DNA from: Parashewanella hymeniacidonis | GTDB taxonomy: Bacteria > Pseudomonadota > Gammaproteobacteria > Enterobacterales > Shewanellaceae | DNA length: 39,928 bases | Direction: 5' to 3' | Assembly (NCBI RefSeq): GCF_016900895.1 | Contig: NZ_JAFEUN010000031.1 | Location: 1 to 39,928, forward strand | Part shown: in pieces, positions 26,699 through 35,537 of the stretch | Layout: each line of letters starts with the position of its first letter | Position numbering within the stretch: position 1 is the stretch's first letter | Translations under genes and position numbers: made by a program | The notes under the pieces: generated by a model | What the model was told of the DNA's origin: nothing | What the model saw: the letters and a program-made list of their open reading frames with translations, nothing else | The model's database searches: none

Positions 26699-29600
26699 TG
26701 GATAAGCCAAAAGGAATTATTGCTTGGTTTGCCTATAACAATGTTGCTGCAAACCTATTAATGTGGGTATTGATCATTGGTGGTTTATTCAGTGCCAAAT
26801 TGATCAATAAAGAAATTTTTCCGACGTTTGAACTCAATTACCTTAATGTTTCGGTTGCCTACCCAGGTGCGGCACCACAAGAAATTGAAGAAGGTATTGT
26901 TATTAAAATTGAGGAAGCCATTAAAGATATTTCCGGTATCGAAAAAATGACTTCCGTTGCGGGCGAGGGCGTCGGTTCGGTTAATATCGAAGTGACTTCA
27001 GGCTATGAAGTTCAAGATGTCATGGATGAGGTTAAATTGGCTGTTGATGCCATTGCTACTTTTCCTGCCAACATTGAAAAACCGAATATTTATCGCCAAA
27101 AACCAGAAAACAATGTCATATGGGTTTCCGTTTCTGGTGAGATGACCCAGGCGGATATGAAAGAGTTTGCTAAAAAAGTCCGTGATGACTTAGCCAACCT
27201 ACCTGCAGTGACCAAAGTTAAACTCCGTGGTATGCCTGATTACGAAGTCGGCATTGAGGTTTCTGAAGATAAACTGAAAGAGTACCGCTTAAGTTTTGTT
27301 GATGTTGCACAGGCAGTTCAGAACTCTTCGGTAGATTTACCCGGTGGTGCTATTCGAGCGAAAGATGGAGACATTTTACTCAGAACCAAGGGACAAGCTT
27401 ATACACAAAGTGACTTTGAGCGCATTGTTGTGGCAACTCAACCAGATGGTAGCCGCATCATGTTACCGCAGGTGGCGAGCATTAAAGACGGCTTCCAAGA
27501 AGGGCTTTTTTATACTCGTTTTGATGCGAAACCCGCAGCAATTATCGAAGTGCTGAGTATTGATGACCAAAACGCAGTAACCATCGCCAGCCAGGTCAAG
27601 CAATACATCGCCGATGAGCAAGCCAGTTTACCAAAAGCCGTCACTCTAGGTTATTGGGGAGACTTAACCCATTACCTTGAGGGACGTCTGAATATGATGA
27701 TCTCCAACATGGTCATGGGCGCCTTATTGGTGTTTTTACTGATGGCGTTTTTCTTGGATTTAAAACTCGCCTTTTGGGTGATGCTCGGGATCCCAATTTG
27801 TTTCCTCGGTACGTTGTTATTGATGCCATTTGATCCATTTAATCTAACCCTGAACATGATCACCTTGTTTGGCTTTTTATTGGTGCTGGGGATTGTGGTC
27901 GACGATGCTATTGTGATTGGTGAGAGTGTTTATACGGAGATAGAGTCTCATGGTCACTCGGTTGAAAATGTAATTAAAGGTGCTCACAGAGTCGCAATGC
28001 CAGCGACCTTTGGCGTATTGACCACGATTGTCGCATTTATTCCAATGTTGATGACGCCGGGGCCGTTTGGTGTGATTCCGATGTCAATAGCCTTAGTGAT
28101 CATTTTATGTTTAGCATTTTCATTGGTGGAGTCAAAGTGGATTCTGCCAGCCCATTTAGCGCACATGAAAATGAAGCCTAAAAAGGCACCGAATAATGCG
28201 TTTAGCCGCATAAAGTATAAATTTAATAATGGTTTACAGCGTTTTATTCAAGAAAAGTACCGTCCATTTATTGGTAAGTGCGTTAATGTACGTTATAGCG
28301 TGTTAATGACCTTTATTGGTTTACTGGTTATTACCTATGGCTTACTCGAGAGCGGCAAAGTGCGTTGGGTGTTCTTCCCAAATATTCCATCTGACTTTGT
28401 TCAAGTGCAATTGGAGATGGAAAATGGCACTGCTGAAACCCATACCTTGAAAGTGGTTCAAGAAATTGAAGATGCATTATACCGAGCGAGTGAAAAGTTA
28501 GAGAGCCAATATGGGCAGCCTGTATTGTTGCACTCGCAAATTGATATGAACAATCGCACTAATGCCTTTATCTTTGCTGAACTTACTAAAGGTGAAGATC
28601 GAACGGCAACCAGTGACGAAATCGTCGAAGTTTGGCGTAACCAGCTGCCAGACTTTGTTGCCGTTAAAAAGCTCGATATGAATGGCAGCACCAGTGCGGG
28701 TGGCGGTGGTGATATTGCCTTTAGGTTAACTGCTACGGATCTAGGTGAGTTAAGTAAGGCTGCTAATGAGCTGAAACAAAAGCTGGCGACTTACCAAGGT
28801 GTATATGGCATCAGTGATAACTTATCATCAGGAAGCCAAGAGATTCGTTTGAACATTAAACCTGAAGCAGAATCTCTAGGGTTGAGCTTGTCTGACTTAG
28901 CGCAGCAAGTTCGTTACGGTTTCTATGGTTATGAGGCACAGCGAATACTTCGTAATAAAGAAGAAGTTAAAGTGATGGTGCGCTACCCATCAGAGGAACG
29001 CAAAACGTTAGGTCATCTAGAAAGTATGATGATCCGTACGCCACAAGGTGTTGCGATTCCATTCAGCAATGTTGCTGAAATCGAGACGGGGGAATCTTTT
29101 TCTTCGATTAACCGTGTTGATGGTAAGAGAGCAATTACCGTAGTGGCGAGTGTTGATAAAACCAAAGCTGAGCCTTCGAAAATTACTGGTGAAATTCAGA
29201 AAGAGTTTTTACCGATACTTGCACAAAAGTATCAGCGCATTTCTACTACACTCGACGGTGCCAGTAAAGATGAGCAAGAAGCCTTATACACCATGCTTAA
29301 AGGTGCTTTCTTTATTCTGTTTACCATCTATGCACTGATGGCGATTCCATTAAAATCTTACTCGAAACCATTGATCATTATGTCGGTGATCCCGTTTGGA
29401 ATTATCGGTGCCGTGTTTGGTCACATGTTGATAGGTATTCCGCTTAATATCCTCAGCTTGTATGGGATCTTGGCGTTATCAGGGGTTGTTGTGAATGACT
29501 CATTGGTCATGGTGGATTTTATTAATAAGGCCAGAAAGCAAGGATTATCCATTAAAGATACGGCGATTGAAGCGGGCGTGAGTCGCTTTAGAGCCATTAT

Positions 29601-29823
29601 CTTAACCTCGTTAACCACATTTATTGGTTTGGCCCCCATCATGTTGGAGACCAGTTTACAGGCTAAGATCGTGATCCCGATGGCTGTATCGCTCGCCTTC
29701 GGTATTCTATTTGCTACTTTTGTTACCCTGATTCTTGTTCCGTCGCTCTATGTTATTTTAGAAGACACAAAGCGAGTATCTTCTAAGGTATTTCATTGGT
29801 GGTGGCAACCTAAGCAGGTTTAA
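26698..29823 (+). CDS. RND-family efflux pump inner-membrane subunit
   Basis: A 1041-aa trimeric proton-driven pump of the AcrB/HAE superfamily. It has 12 transmembrane helices, with two large periplasmic loops after helix 1 and helix 7. The helix 4 proton relay is intact (LGIVVDDAIVIGESVYTE contains the two Asp residues). Typical N-terminal FPTFELNYLNVSVAYPGAAP and pore-domain segments are present. The C-terminal half contains LSGVVVNDSLVMVDFINKAR. It probably exports drugs, detergents or metabolites; the substrate cannot be inferred. It overlaps the adaptor gene by one base and is closed by a terminator at 29829. Nothing is missing or truncated. Confidence 0.93.
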   Translation: MDKPKGIIAWFAYNNVAANLLMWVLIIGGLFSAKLINKEIFPTFELNYLNVSVAYPGAAPQEIEEGIVIKIEEAIKDISGIEKMTSVAGEGVGSVNIEVTSGYEVQDVMDEVKLAVDAIATFPANIEKPNIYRQKPENNVIWVSVSGEMTQADMKEFAKKVRDDLANLPAVTKVKLRGMPDYEVGIEVSEDKLKEYRLSFVDVAQAVQNSSVDLPGGAIRAKDGDILLRTKGQAYTQSDFERIVVATQPDGSRIMLPQVASIKDGFQEGLFYTRFDAKPAAIIEVLSIDDQNAVTIASQVKQYIADEQASLPKAVTLGYWGDLTHYLEGRLNMMISNMVMGALLVFLLMAFFLDLKLAFWVMLGIPICFLGTLLLMPFDPFNLTLNMITLFGFLLVLGIVVDDAIVIGESVYTEIESHGHSVENVIKGAHRVAMPATFGVLTTIVAFIPMLMTPGPFGVIPMSIALVIILCLAFSLVESKWILPAHLAHMKMKPKKAPNNAFSRIKYKFNNGLQRFIQEKYRPFIGKCVNVRYSVLMTFIGLLVITYGLLESGKVRWVFFPNIPSDFVQVQLEMENGTAETHTLKVVQEIEDALYRASEKLESQYGQPVLLHSQIDMNNRTNAFIFAELTKGEDRTATSDEIVEVWRNQLPDFVAVKKLDMNGSTSAGGGGDIAFRLTATDLGELSKAANELKQKLATYQGVYGISDNLSSGSQEIRLNIKPEAESLGLSLSDLAQQVRYGFYGYEAQRILRNKEEVKVMVRYPSEERKTLGHLESMMIRTPQGVAIPFSNVAEIETGESFSSINRVDGKRAITVVASVDKTKAEPSKITGEIQKEFLPILAQKYQRISTTLDGASKDEQEALYTMLKGAFFILFTIYALMAIPLKSYSKPLIIMSVIPFGIIGAVFGHMLIGIPLNILSLYGILALSGVVVNDSLVMVDFINKARKQGLSIKDTAIEAGVSRFRAIILTSLTTFIGLAPIMLETSLQAKIVIPMAVSLAFGILFATFVTLILVPSLYVILEDTKRVSSKVFHWWWQPKQV

Positions 29824-29828
29824 GCATC

Positions 29829-29857
29829 AAAGGGGGCATGCTTGCTCCCTTTCTTTT
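29829..29857 (+). terminator. Intrinsic terminator of the RND operon
   Basis: AAAGGGGGCA pairs with TGCTCCCTTT (one G-U pair) around a TGCT loop and is followed by CTTTTC. It lies 6 nt after the pump stop codon and before the repeat element. Confidence 0.75.
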
Positions 29858-29879
29858 CGACTGCAATTCAAAGGTTATG

Positions 29880-30146
29880 TACCCATGATACCTGAAGATG
29901 CTCGATTTCAGCGAGAATGCACAACTTGTTAATCAAGGCGACAGTGTGCGGCAATAGTGAGCTATTGTTAGCACTGGCAACGAAGAGTAACAAGCTGTGC
30001 AACTCGCACTTCGTGGACTTCTCAGCGCCAATTCTTCTTTGTTACATTAGCTCGAAAGAATCCCGATACTCCTTCGCTAATGCGCCTCAAAGAATTGGCG
30101 CTGAAAAAGTCCTGAAACATGCATCTTCAAGTATCATATGGGTATA
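29880..30146 (+). repeat. 267-bp MITE-like palindromic element, copy 2
   Basis: The same element as 17499-17765, inverted relative to it. The left end TACCCATGATACCTGAAGAT matches the right end inverted, apart from an extra AT (ATCATATGGGTA). TATGT occurs on both flanks (left ...TTATGT, right TATGTT...), a possible 5-bp target duplication, though the TA-rich ends make this ambiguous. It ends 40 nt before the start codon of the PAS-domain gene and so occupies that gene's promoter region. It carries the same fortuitous open frame as copy 1. Confidence 0.85.
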
Positions 30147-30185
30147 TGTTAAGATGCTTGTAAGTTTCTAATACATTGCAGACCC

Positions 30186-32435
30186 ATGCTGACAAACGGC
30201 ACAATTCCTCAACTCAAATCATTACTCTTTTCAGCTCAAGGCATTAATTGGTCTTATCAACGTAAGCTTGCGCTCGCAAGCCAGTTGATTATGTTGTTAT
30301 TAGGAATGGTGTTATTGACGAATATCATCATCAATGTCGGTGAGCGTCGTTTGCAAAATGATTGGGCAACGCAGAGGTATGGTGAGTTACAAACACTCGG
30401 AACCATGCTCTCTGATAAGGTAAGCTTTCAAGAATTTCGTACAAGGACGTTTGCTCAAAGTGAGTCGCTAACACATTACCTCGAATCACCGTCAGCGGAA
30501 CAAAAGCAGAGTATGCTTAAGAGCTGGAATAACCTTACTGCCAATATTCATGACCTATTGGAAATCGCCTTATTTAACGCTCAAGGTAATTTGGTTTCTT
30601 CTAGTTCGACTAACAGTTTTATCATTCGTCTGCCAGCCGAGGTTATCAATAACAAAACCGCTTACAGCGGTAATAATGTTTTTACTTCCGATATTAAGTT
30701 TGCTCCCATAAATGGTCGCCTTGAACCGTATTGGTACCAAGTGTCTTGGATTGACAACCCGTCAGCGAAGAAACAAGGGTTTCTAGTGACCTTCATGTCG
30801 TTGAACAGTACTTTACAACGAATAAAACCAGATATCGGTATCAATAAGTCATCGTTCATTATGCTTGACGCACAAGGCGCATTGTATACAGGTAGTGGTA
30901 TTGACAAAATACAACAAGCGCAGGCACAAATTGGGATCGGAGGCAGTTTTGCACAAGCACTTCCTCAAGTTTGGCGTGAGATAGTATTGACTAAGTTTGG
31001 CCAGTTTCATAGTTCTGATGCGACGTTTGTATTCTTAAAAATTGATCTTACCGCCCAAGATAATATTGATAGAGATTATTATTTGGTTTCATTCGTATTG
31101 GATAAAGGCATTGTGGCTCGTTTTGCCCATTGGCGACAATTGATGATCATCGCCATCTCTTTACTGACTATCCTTGCTGGTGCGGTGATCATTTTGGGGC
31201 ATTTATTTAAGCTTGAAAAGCGAGCTCGTGGCTACAATGTTGAACTGGTAGACAGTTTATTTAACGATAATCACGGTGTACTCATAGCGGGTGATAATGG
31301 CCGTATCGTTGCAGCGAATAGAGCCGCTGCATCCATATTAAATATTTCAAAAGATAAACTTATTGAGCGTACTTTGGCTCGAGTATTCCATATTGAGACT
31401 GATAAATTTCAGCTGTTTAGGAATGAGTTTCTGGCTCAAAAAAACTGGTCAGGAAAGTTTGATTTGCGCCAATATGGCTCAGGAATCATTGATGTCGATG
31501 CTAAAATAGCGCCAGACTCTCAATATTTAGAGCAAGGCTTTGCCATTATTAATCTCAATGACAACAGTGCGCTTGTTCAATCTCAAGAACGTGAATATTT
31601 GTTAAAGAAGTTGTCTGACTCGGCAGTCCCTGTCGCCTTGATCGATACTCGAGGTCATCTTATCAAAGTGAATAATCAATTTGATAGTTTCCTACGTTTA
31701 GGTGGTGCGACAGATAAAACCTTAATCGAGCTTTTTGGCGCTGAGATTGAACCTCAGTGGAATCAAATCCAGCAACAGATATCCTTAAAAGGTTCGTGGC
31801 AAGGCCACTTATCGATGCTTGCCGATGGCAGTTTGATCAATGTGGATATTTTACTGAATAACTATACGGCTGAAAATTCCGATAACGAACATCTTATTTG
31901 CACGTTGTTGCCTGTTAAAAAAGGCAAAAGTAGTCCTAAAGTTAGAGAGTCAATTCCGTTCAGAAGTGCGATTCTTGTAAGCTATTCGGATGTCGAACGC
32001 TACTTTAAGAGCCTTGATATTCATAAGCGACTTCATTCCAGTATGATGCTCATGGAAATAATGCCAGATGGCGTGTTCAGTCACATTAGTGACAGAGACA
32101 AACTTGAAAAGCGTCAGCAAGATATCGAAATGCGTTTGTTGCTTGAGCTACCCAAAGCGTATCAATTAGCGCAGTGGCAATTAGGTAAATTGATGATCAT
32201 ATTGCCTAATACGAGTGCCGATGAAGCTCATCAGTTTGCATTGGATATCATGAAGAGGCTCAATGAACATGGGCTTTCTGATGGCGTATGTGTGGGGCTC
32301 GTAGTTTATCATGAAGGACAAACGTTCTCGCAATTTATGGATAATGCCGAAGTGGCACTCAAACGTGCGAAGCATAATGGTGAGCATAATATTTGTCAGG
32401 CGTATACTCGAACAGTCTCGATGGTTGATTCTTAA
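30186..32435 (+). CDS. Membrane PAS sensor with degenerate GGDEF-like domain
   Basis: A 749-aa protein. Two transmembrane helices (about residues 29-49 and 318-340) enclose a periplasmic sensor domain of about 270 residues. A first PAS domain (about 355-450, VLIAGDNGRIVAANRAAA), a second PAS (about 475-570, VALIDTRGHLIKVNNQF) and a C-terminal domain of about 150 residues follow. The last resembles a GGDEF fold by its end (NAEVALKRAKHNGEHNICQAY) but has no GG[DE]EF signature: the equivalent place reads LGKLMIILPNTSADEAH. It should not make cyclic-di-GMP, and may bind nucleotide or act by protein contact. No good ribosome site precedes the ATG, and the repeat element is just upstream. Confidence 0.75.
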   Translation: MLTNGTIPQLKSLLFSAQGINWSYQRKLALASQLIMLLLGMVLLTNIIINVGERRLQNDWATQRYGELQTLGTMLSDKVSFQEFRTRTFAQSESLTHYLESPSAEQKQSMLKSWNNLTANIHDLLEIALFNAQGNLVSSSSTNSFIIRLPAEVINNKTAYSGNNVFTSDIKFAPINGRLEPYWYQVSWIDNPSAKKQGFLVTFMSLNSTLQRIKPDIGINKSSFIMLDAQGALYTGSGIDKIQQAQAQIGIGGSFAQALPQVWREIVLTKFGQFHSSDATFVFLKIDLTAQDNIDRDYYLVSFVLDKGIVARFAHWRQLMIIAISLLTILAGAVIILGHLFKLEKRARGYNVELVDSLFNDNHGVLIAGDNGRIVAANRAAASILNISKDKLIERTLARVFHIETDKFQLFRNEFLAQKNWSGKFDLRQYGSGIIDVDAKIAPDSQYLEQGFAIINLNDNSALVQSQEREYLLKKLSDSAVPVALIDTRGHLIKVNNQFDSFLRLGGATDKTLIELFGAEIEPQWNQIQQQISLKGSWQGHLSMLADGSLINVDILLNNYTAENSDNEHLICTLLPVKKGKSSPKVRESIPFRSAILVSYSDVERYFKSLDIHKRLHSSMMLMEIMPDGVFSHISDRDKLEKRQQDIEMRLLLELPKAYQLAQWQLGKLMIILPNTSADEAHQFALDIMKRLNEHGLSDGVCVGLVVYHEGQTFSQFMDNAEVALKRAKHNGEHNICQAYTRTVSMVDS

Positions 32436-32686
32436 TTACATGATGTAAATATCCAGTCTTTCAATAAAACTAACCTAATTAAACGCAGTTTGCTTTAATA
32501 GACAAAGCGGCCGTAAAGCCGATACGTATTTTGAGCTATTTCAATTAAAATACTTAAATATTAGGTTCTAAGGTTATTTTCATTTCAGTGCGATAGCTGA
32601 GTATGCTGTCTGAGGTTTTCAAAGTCGGTATTCAATAATTATCGGTGATATAATTCAGCCGTTTTTTCTTTAAGCTAGAGGCGTGT

Positions 32687-33712
32687 GTGTTAACTAATCC
32701 TTCTCAATTGATCAGTCGAAATCAAGAATATTTTAAGAATAAGAGCGTATTGTTACTTAACCATGAGTCTGATCAGTTACTCGATGAGTTGAAGCATACC
32801 GCAGAGCGTATCACTTCATTAGCCTTGGACTATAACCATTATTTAGCCGTGAAACATCATCAATCTGAACACGTCGATTGCCAATTCGGTCATCAGTTGT
32901 CAGATAAAAAGGCATTTGATTATGTTGTCATTTACTACCCTAAAGCTAAACCTCTCGCAGAGTATCTGAATCAGCTGGCCGCAAATCACTTATTAGAAGG
33001 TGGTGAGCTGTTTATTGTTGGTGAAAACAAAGGCGGTGTGAAATCGGTTCCGAAACAACTTCCTGACTATTTTTCAAAGGCGAATAAAATAGATAATGCC
33101 CGACACTGCCTGCTTTATGCTGCAGAATTGGAAAGTGAAGCGCCGCCAGTGGCGCTTAAAGACTGGGTTACTGAATATCACTTACAAACACCTCAAGGTG
33201 AGATAAAAATCTGTAATCTGGTTGGAGTGTTCAGCCAAAAACAATTGGATAAAGGTACAGAGTTGTTATTGGAGAACCTAGCAAAGGTGAAAGGTCGAGC
33301 CTTAGATTTTGGTTGTGGTGCCGGTGTAATTACTGCGGCTTTACTAAAGGAATGCCCAGAGCTGCAACTCGATTGTGTTGACATTAACGCGATGGCATTA
33401 GCGTCTTGTGAAATGACCATGACGGCAAATGGATTTAAAGCGAATGTCTATGCTTCAGACGGTTATTCGAACATTGAAGGTAAATTTGACGCTGTGATCT
33501 CTAACCCACCATTTCATGATGGGCTGAAAGCAACCACAGACATTGCTGAGCGCTTCGTGAAAAATAGCGCTGATTCTCTCAAGAAAGGTGGTGTATTCCA
33601 AATTGTGGCAAATCGTCATCTTCCATATTCAGAAGTGATAGCAACGAATTTTGGCGACGTAAATGTTTGTGCTGAAAACAATAAATATAAAATTTACCTC
33701 AATAGGAAATAG
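32687..33712 (+). CDS. rsmC: 16S rRNA guanine-1207 N2-methyltransferase RsmC
   Basis: A 341-aa protein with the two-domain RsmC layout: a degenerate N-terminal methyltransferase-like domain (about 1-160) and an active C-terminal domain with SAM motif [16 protein letters not shown] (from about residue 206) and the catalytic NPPFHDG (from about 273). It methylates G1207 in helix 34 of 16S rRNA. The start is GTG at 32687 with AGAGG five bases upstream. The M50 protease gene begins 9 nt after its stop, so the two are co-transcribed. Confidence 0.94.
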   Translation: MLTNPSQLISRNQEYFKNKSVLLLNHESDQLLDELKHTAERITSLALDYNHYLAVKHHQSEHVDCQFGHQLSDKKAFDYVVIYYPKAKPLAEYLNQLAANHLLEGGELFIVGENKGGVKSVPKQLPDYFSKANKIDNARHCLLYAAELESEAPPVALKDWVTEYHLQTPQGEIKICNLVGVFSQKQLDKGTELLLENLAKVKGRALDFGCGAGVITAALLKECPELQLDCVDINAMALASCEMTMTANGFKANVYASDGYSNIEGKFDAVISNPPFHDGLKATTDIAERFVKNSADSLKKGGVFQIVANRHLPYSEVIATNFGDVNVCAENNKYKIYLNRK

Positions 33713-33721
33713 AGCAAACCA

Positions 33722-34837
33722 ATGGAACTATTGAATATCGATTGCTTAGGGAAACCGTTAAGGTTAGAAGCTTCTCTTGCAGGATGGCAGCAAATCTTTT
33801 GGAATGATCAACTTGTAGCTGGCCGTAACGCTGATGAACGAAATGAAGGTAAGTTTATACATGAGTTTGAACTGACTTCGCAGCCGCACATTGACGTTGA
33901 AGAACACAGCGTTGAGCCCCAAGTGATTAAAGTAAAACTTGAGTTTGATGTTAAATGGCAACCCTTTAATATTGATTATCAATTGTTGGTGGACGATCAG
34001 CTCATTGAAAATGGTGAGCGAAATACCAAGGATATTGAGCAGCAAACACCAGTAGCACCGAGAAAAGAAGCACGCAAACCGGGTTTAATCGGCTTGGCAT
34101 CATTGGGCTTAAAGCTACTTAAAAGCGCTAAAGTGATTAAAGTGGTATTGGCAGGTGCCAGTTTGGCAGCTTATACATGGCTTTTTTCATTCCAGTTTGC
34201 TTTAGCGTTAATCGGTTGTTTGGTCGTGCATGAGTATGGCCATGTTAAGGCCATGAAATACTTTGGTATGAAAACGAAAGGGTTTTATTTAATCCCATTT
34301 ATGGGAGGAATGGCCCTTAGTGATGAGAAGGTAAATACTCGCTGGCAAGACATTGTTATCTCTATTATGGGGCCCACTTTTGGGTTGTTATTGTCAGTCA
34401 TATTCTTGCTAGGGTATATGATTACCGGCAATATATTCTTTGCCGGTTTAGCGTCTTTGAGTGCACTACTGAATCTATTTCAAATGCTGCCAATATTGCC
34501 ATTGGATGGTGGTCATGTAATTAAAAGTATCAGCTTCTCGATGAACAGTGTCACAGGATTAGTCATTTGTGTTGCTGGTGCAATGTTGGGTGTTGTCATT
34601 TGTTACTACTTTGGCTTAACCCTATTTGGTTTCTTACTGGCAATTGGTTCAATTGAAATTGTGTTTGAGTGGCGTACTCGTCATCAAAGCCATTTGTTAC
34701 CGCTCGACCGTTATGGGCAAATCTTTTCTGCTATCTGGTATTTGTTAACTGTTGCAGGCTTTATTGGGATCATTTGGTATTGTGCCATGTCGGGTGATGA
34801 ATTGATGTCATTACCGCTTAAGCTTTTACAAAGCTAG
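33722..34837 (+). CDS. Site-2-type M50 membrane metalloprotease
   Basis: A 371-aa protein. The first 120 residues form a soluble N-terminal domain without signal peptide. The membrane part follows: a first helix (VVLAGASLAAYTWLF), then the zinc motif HEYGH (His170, Glu171, His174) within a hydrophobic span, and the third metal ligand in LPILPLDGGH (Asp262). About six spans in all. Site-2 proteases cleave membrane-embedded substrates, often anti-sigma factors or signal peptide remnants; the N-terminal soluble domain is unlike RseP and lacks PDZ domains. It is co-transcribed with rsmC, a linkage with no obvious functional meaning. Substrate unknown. Confidence 0.85.
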   Translation: MELLNIDCLGKPLRLEASLAGWQQIFWNDQLVAGRNADERNEGKFIHEFELTSQPHIDVEEHSVEPQVIKVKLEFDVKWQPFNIDYQLLVDDQLIENGERNTKDIEQQTPVAPRKEARKPGLIGLASLGLKLLKSAKVIKVVLAGASLAAYTWLFSFQFALALIGCLVVHEYGHVKAMKYFGMKTKGFYLIPFMGGMALSDEKVNTRWQDIVISIMGPTFGLLLSVIFLLGYMITGNIFFAGLASLSALLNLFQMLPILPLDGGHVIKSISFSMNSVTGLVICVAGAMLGVVICYYFGLTLFGFLLAIGSIEIVFEWRTRHQSHLLPLDRYGQIFSAIWYLLTVAGFIGIIWYCAMSGDELMSLPLKLLQS

Positions 34838-34864
34838 GACTGTTTATCTTTGTTTTATAATTCA

Positions 34865-35199
34865 GCTGAGCAATAAATCGCCTTGAACCTAAAAAACTCA
34901 GTTGAACGCTAAATCACTTTTTAAGCTTATGAAAGTAAGAAAATAATCTGATTAACTGTTATCACCTATTGGGTGAATCGCTCTACGCTCACAAGCTGGC
35001 TAAAATTGCCGTTATCTACGTTAGAACATTTGCAAGTAGATTAACTACTTGCTGCACGTTCTGCCTTGCTACCGACAATTTTTTCTGCGCTTGAGAACGT
35101 ACCCAACTGAGTTTTCTAGGTTGAACAAGGCAGAAATCGTTCAGTTTAGTCATCTAAATAAACTATTTTCAACACAGAGTAAGGCGATTTAGATTCAGC
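34865..35199 (+). repeat. 335-bp palindromic intergenic element (second family)
   Basis: The two ends are imperfect inverted repeats: GCTGAGCAATAAATCGCCTT at 34865 and AAGGCGATTTAGATTCAGC ending at 35199. Inside, GCCTTGAACCTAAAAAACTC (about 34880) pairs with a complementary segment at 35105-35130, and TTCTGCCTTG (35059-35068) with CAAGGCAGAA (35126-35135). The whole could fold into a branched hairpin. It has no useful ORF and no transposase. It is unrelated to the 267-bp element. Probably a miniature mobile element, seen here only once. Confidence 0.6.
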
Positions 35200-35238
35200 C
35201 TCTAATATAAACAATAATTGTTATGTAGTTGAAACAAA

Positions 35239-35272
35239 AAACCAGACAATAAATTATCGTCTGGTTTTTTTT
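35239..35272. terminator. Bidirectional intrinsic terminator
   Basis: AACCAGAC (35240-35247) pairs with GTCTGGTT (35259-35266), with an A-run on the left and eight T on the right, so it can terminate both ways. On the minus strand it comes about 45 nt after the stop of the tiny ORF 35292-35363, and on the plus strand there is no gene immediately before it. This supports real transcription from the minus strand. Confidence 0.75.
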
Positions 35273-35291
35273 CGTAAATTAATTTAACATT

Positions 35292-35363
35292 TTAGCTGCT
35301 TGAGTTGATGATAATCGAATGCATATTTGATGTTGATGTTGATGTTGATGTTGACGATGACAT
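35292..35363 (-). CDS. Possible 23-aa Ser/Thr-rich peptide ORF
   Basis: The ATG at 35363 is preceded on the minus strand by AAGGAAAGGA with a 7-nt spacer, an excellent ribosome site. The frame reads M, three Ser, then alternating Thr-Ser, an Asn-Met-His-Ser-Ile segment and three final Ser, before TAA (35294-35292). A terminator follows. It may be a leader or regulatory peptide, the visible part of a small RNA, or a remnant of a gene. The repeat of six bases that encodes Thr-Ser makes its length unstable. No promoter is clear upstream. Confidence 0.35.
   Translation of the reverse strand: MSSSTSTSTSTSNMHSIIINSSS
35328..35354. repeat. Hexanucleotide tandem repeat (TGATGT, about 4.5 copies)
   Basis: A perfect run of alternating TGA and TGT triplets. 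On the minus strand, in the frame of the tiny ORF, it encodes alternating Ser and Thr, so changes by one unit alter the peptide length without shifting the frame. Confidence 0.8.
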
Positions 35364-35510
35364 TATCTTTTCCTTTCCTTCAAATTCATTCTGATTAGCG
35401 AGCAGAACTATTGCTTAGCGTCGCTTTTTCAGCTGGTACTGGTATCAGAATTCATAATATAGCAATAGCTATTTAAGTATATCTAATAGCGTCTTGTTCA
35501 GCAGTCGTTG

Positions 35511-35527
35511 AGTAATAATATATTACT
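35511..35527. promoter_or_regulatory. 17-bp inverted repeat upstream of the ankyrin gene
   Basis: AGTAATA-ATA-TATTACT, a perfect 7-bp inverted repeat with a 3-bp spacer, ends 10 bp before the ATG at 35538. It occupies the place where a ribosome site should be, and none is visible. It could be an operator or simply AT-rich chance sequence. Confidence 0.3.
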
Positions 35528-35537
35528 ATTTGACTAA

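Noticed and set aside
35328-35354. The short tandem repeat as a CRISPR or iteron array
   Set aside because: The unit is only six bases with no spacers and no nearby cas or replication genes.
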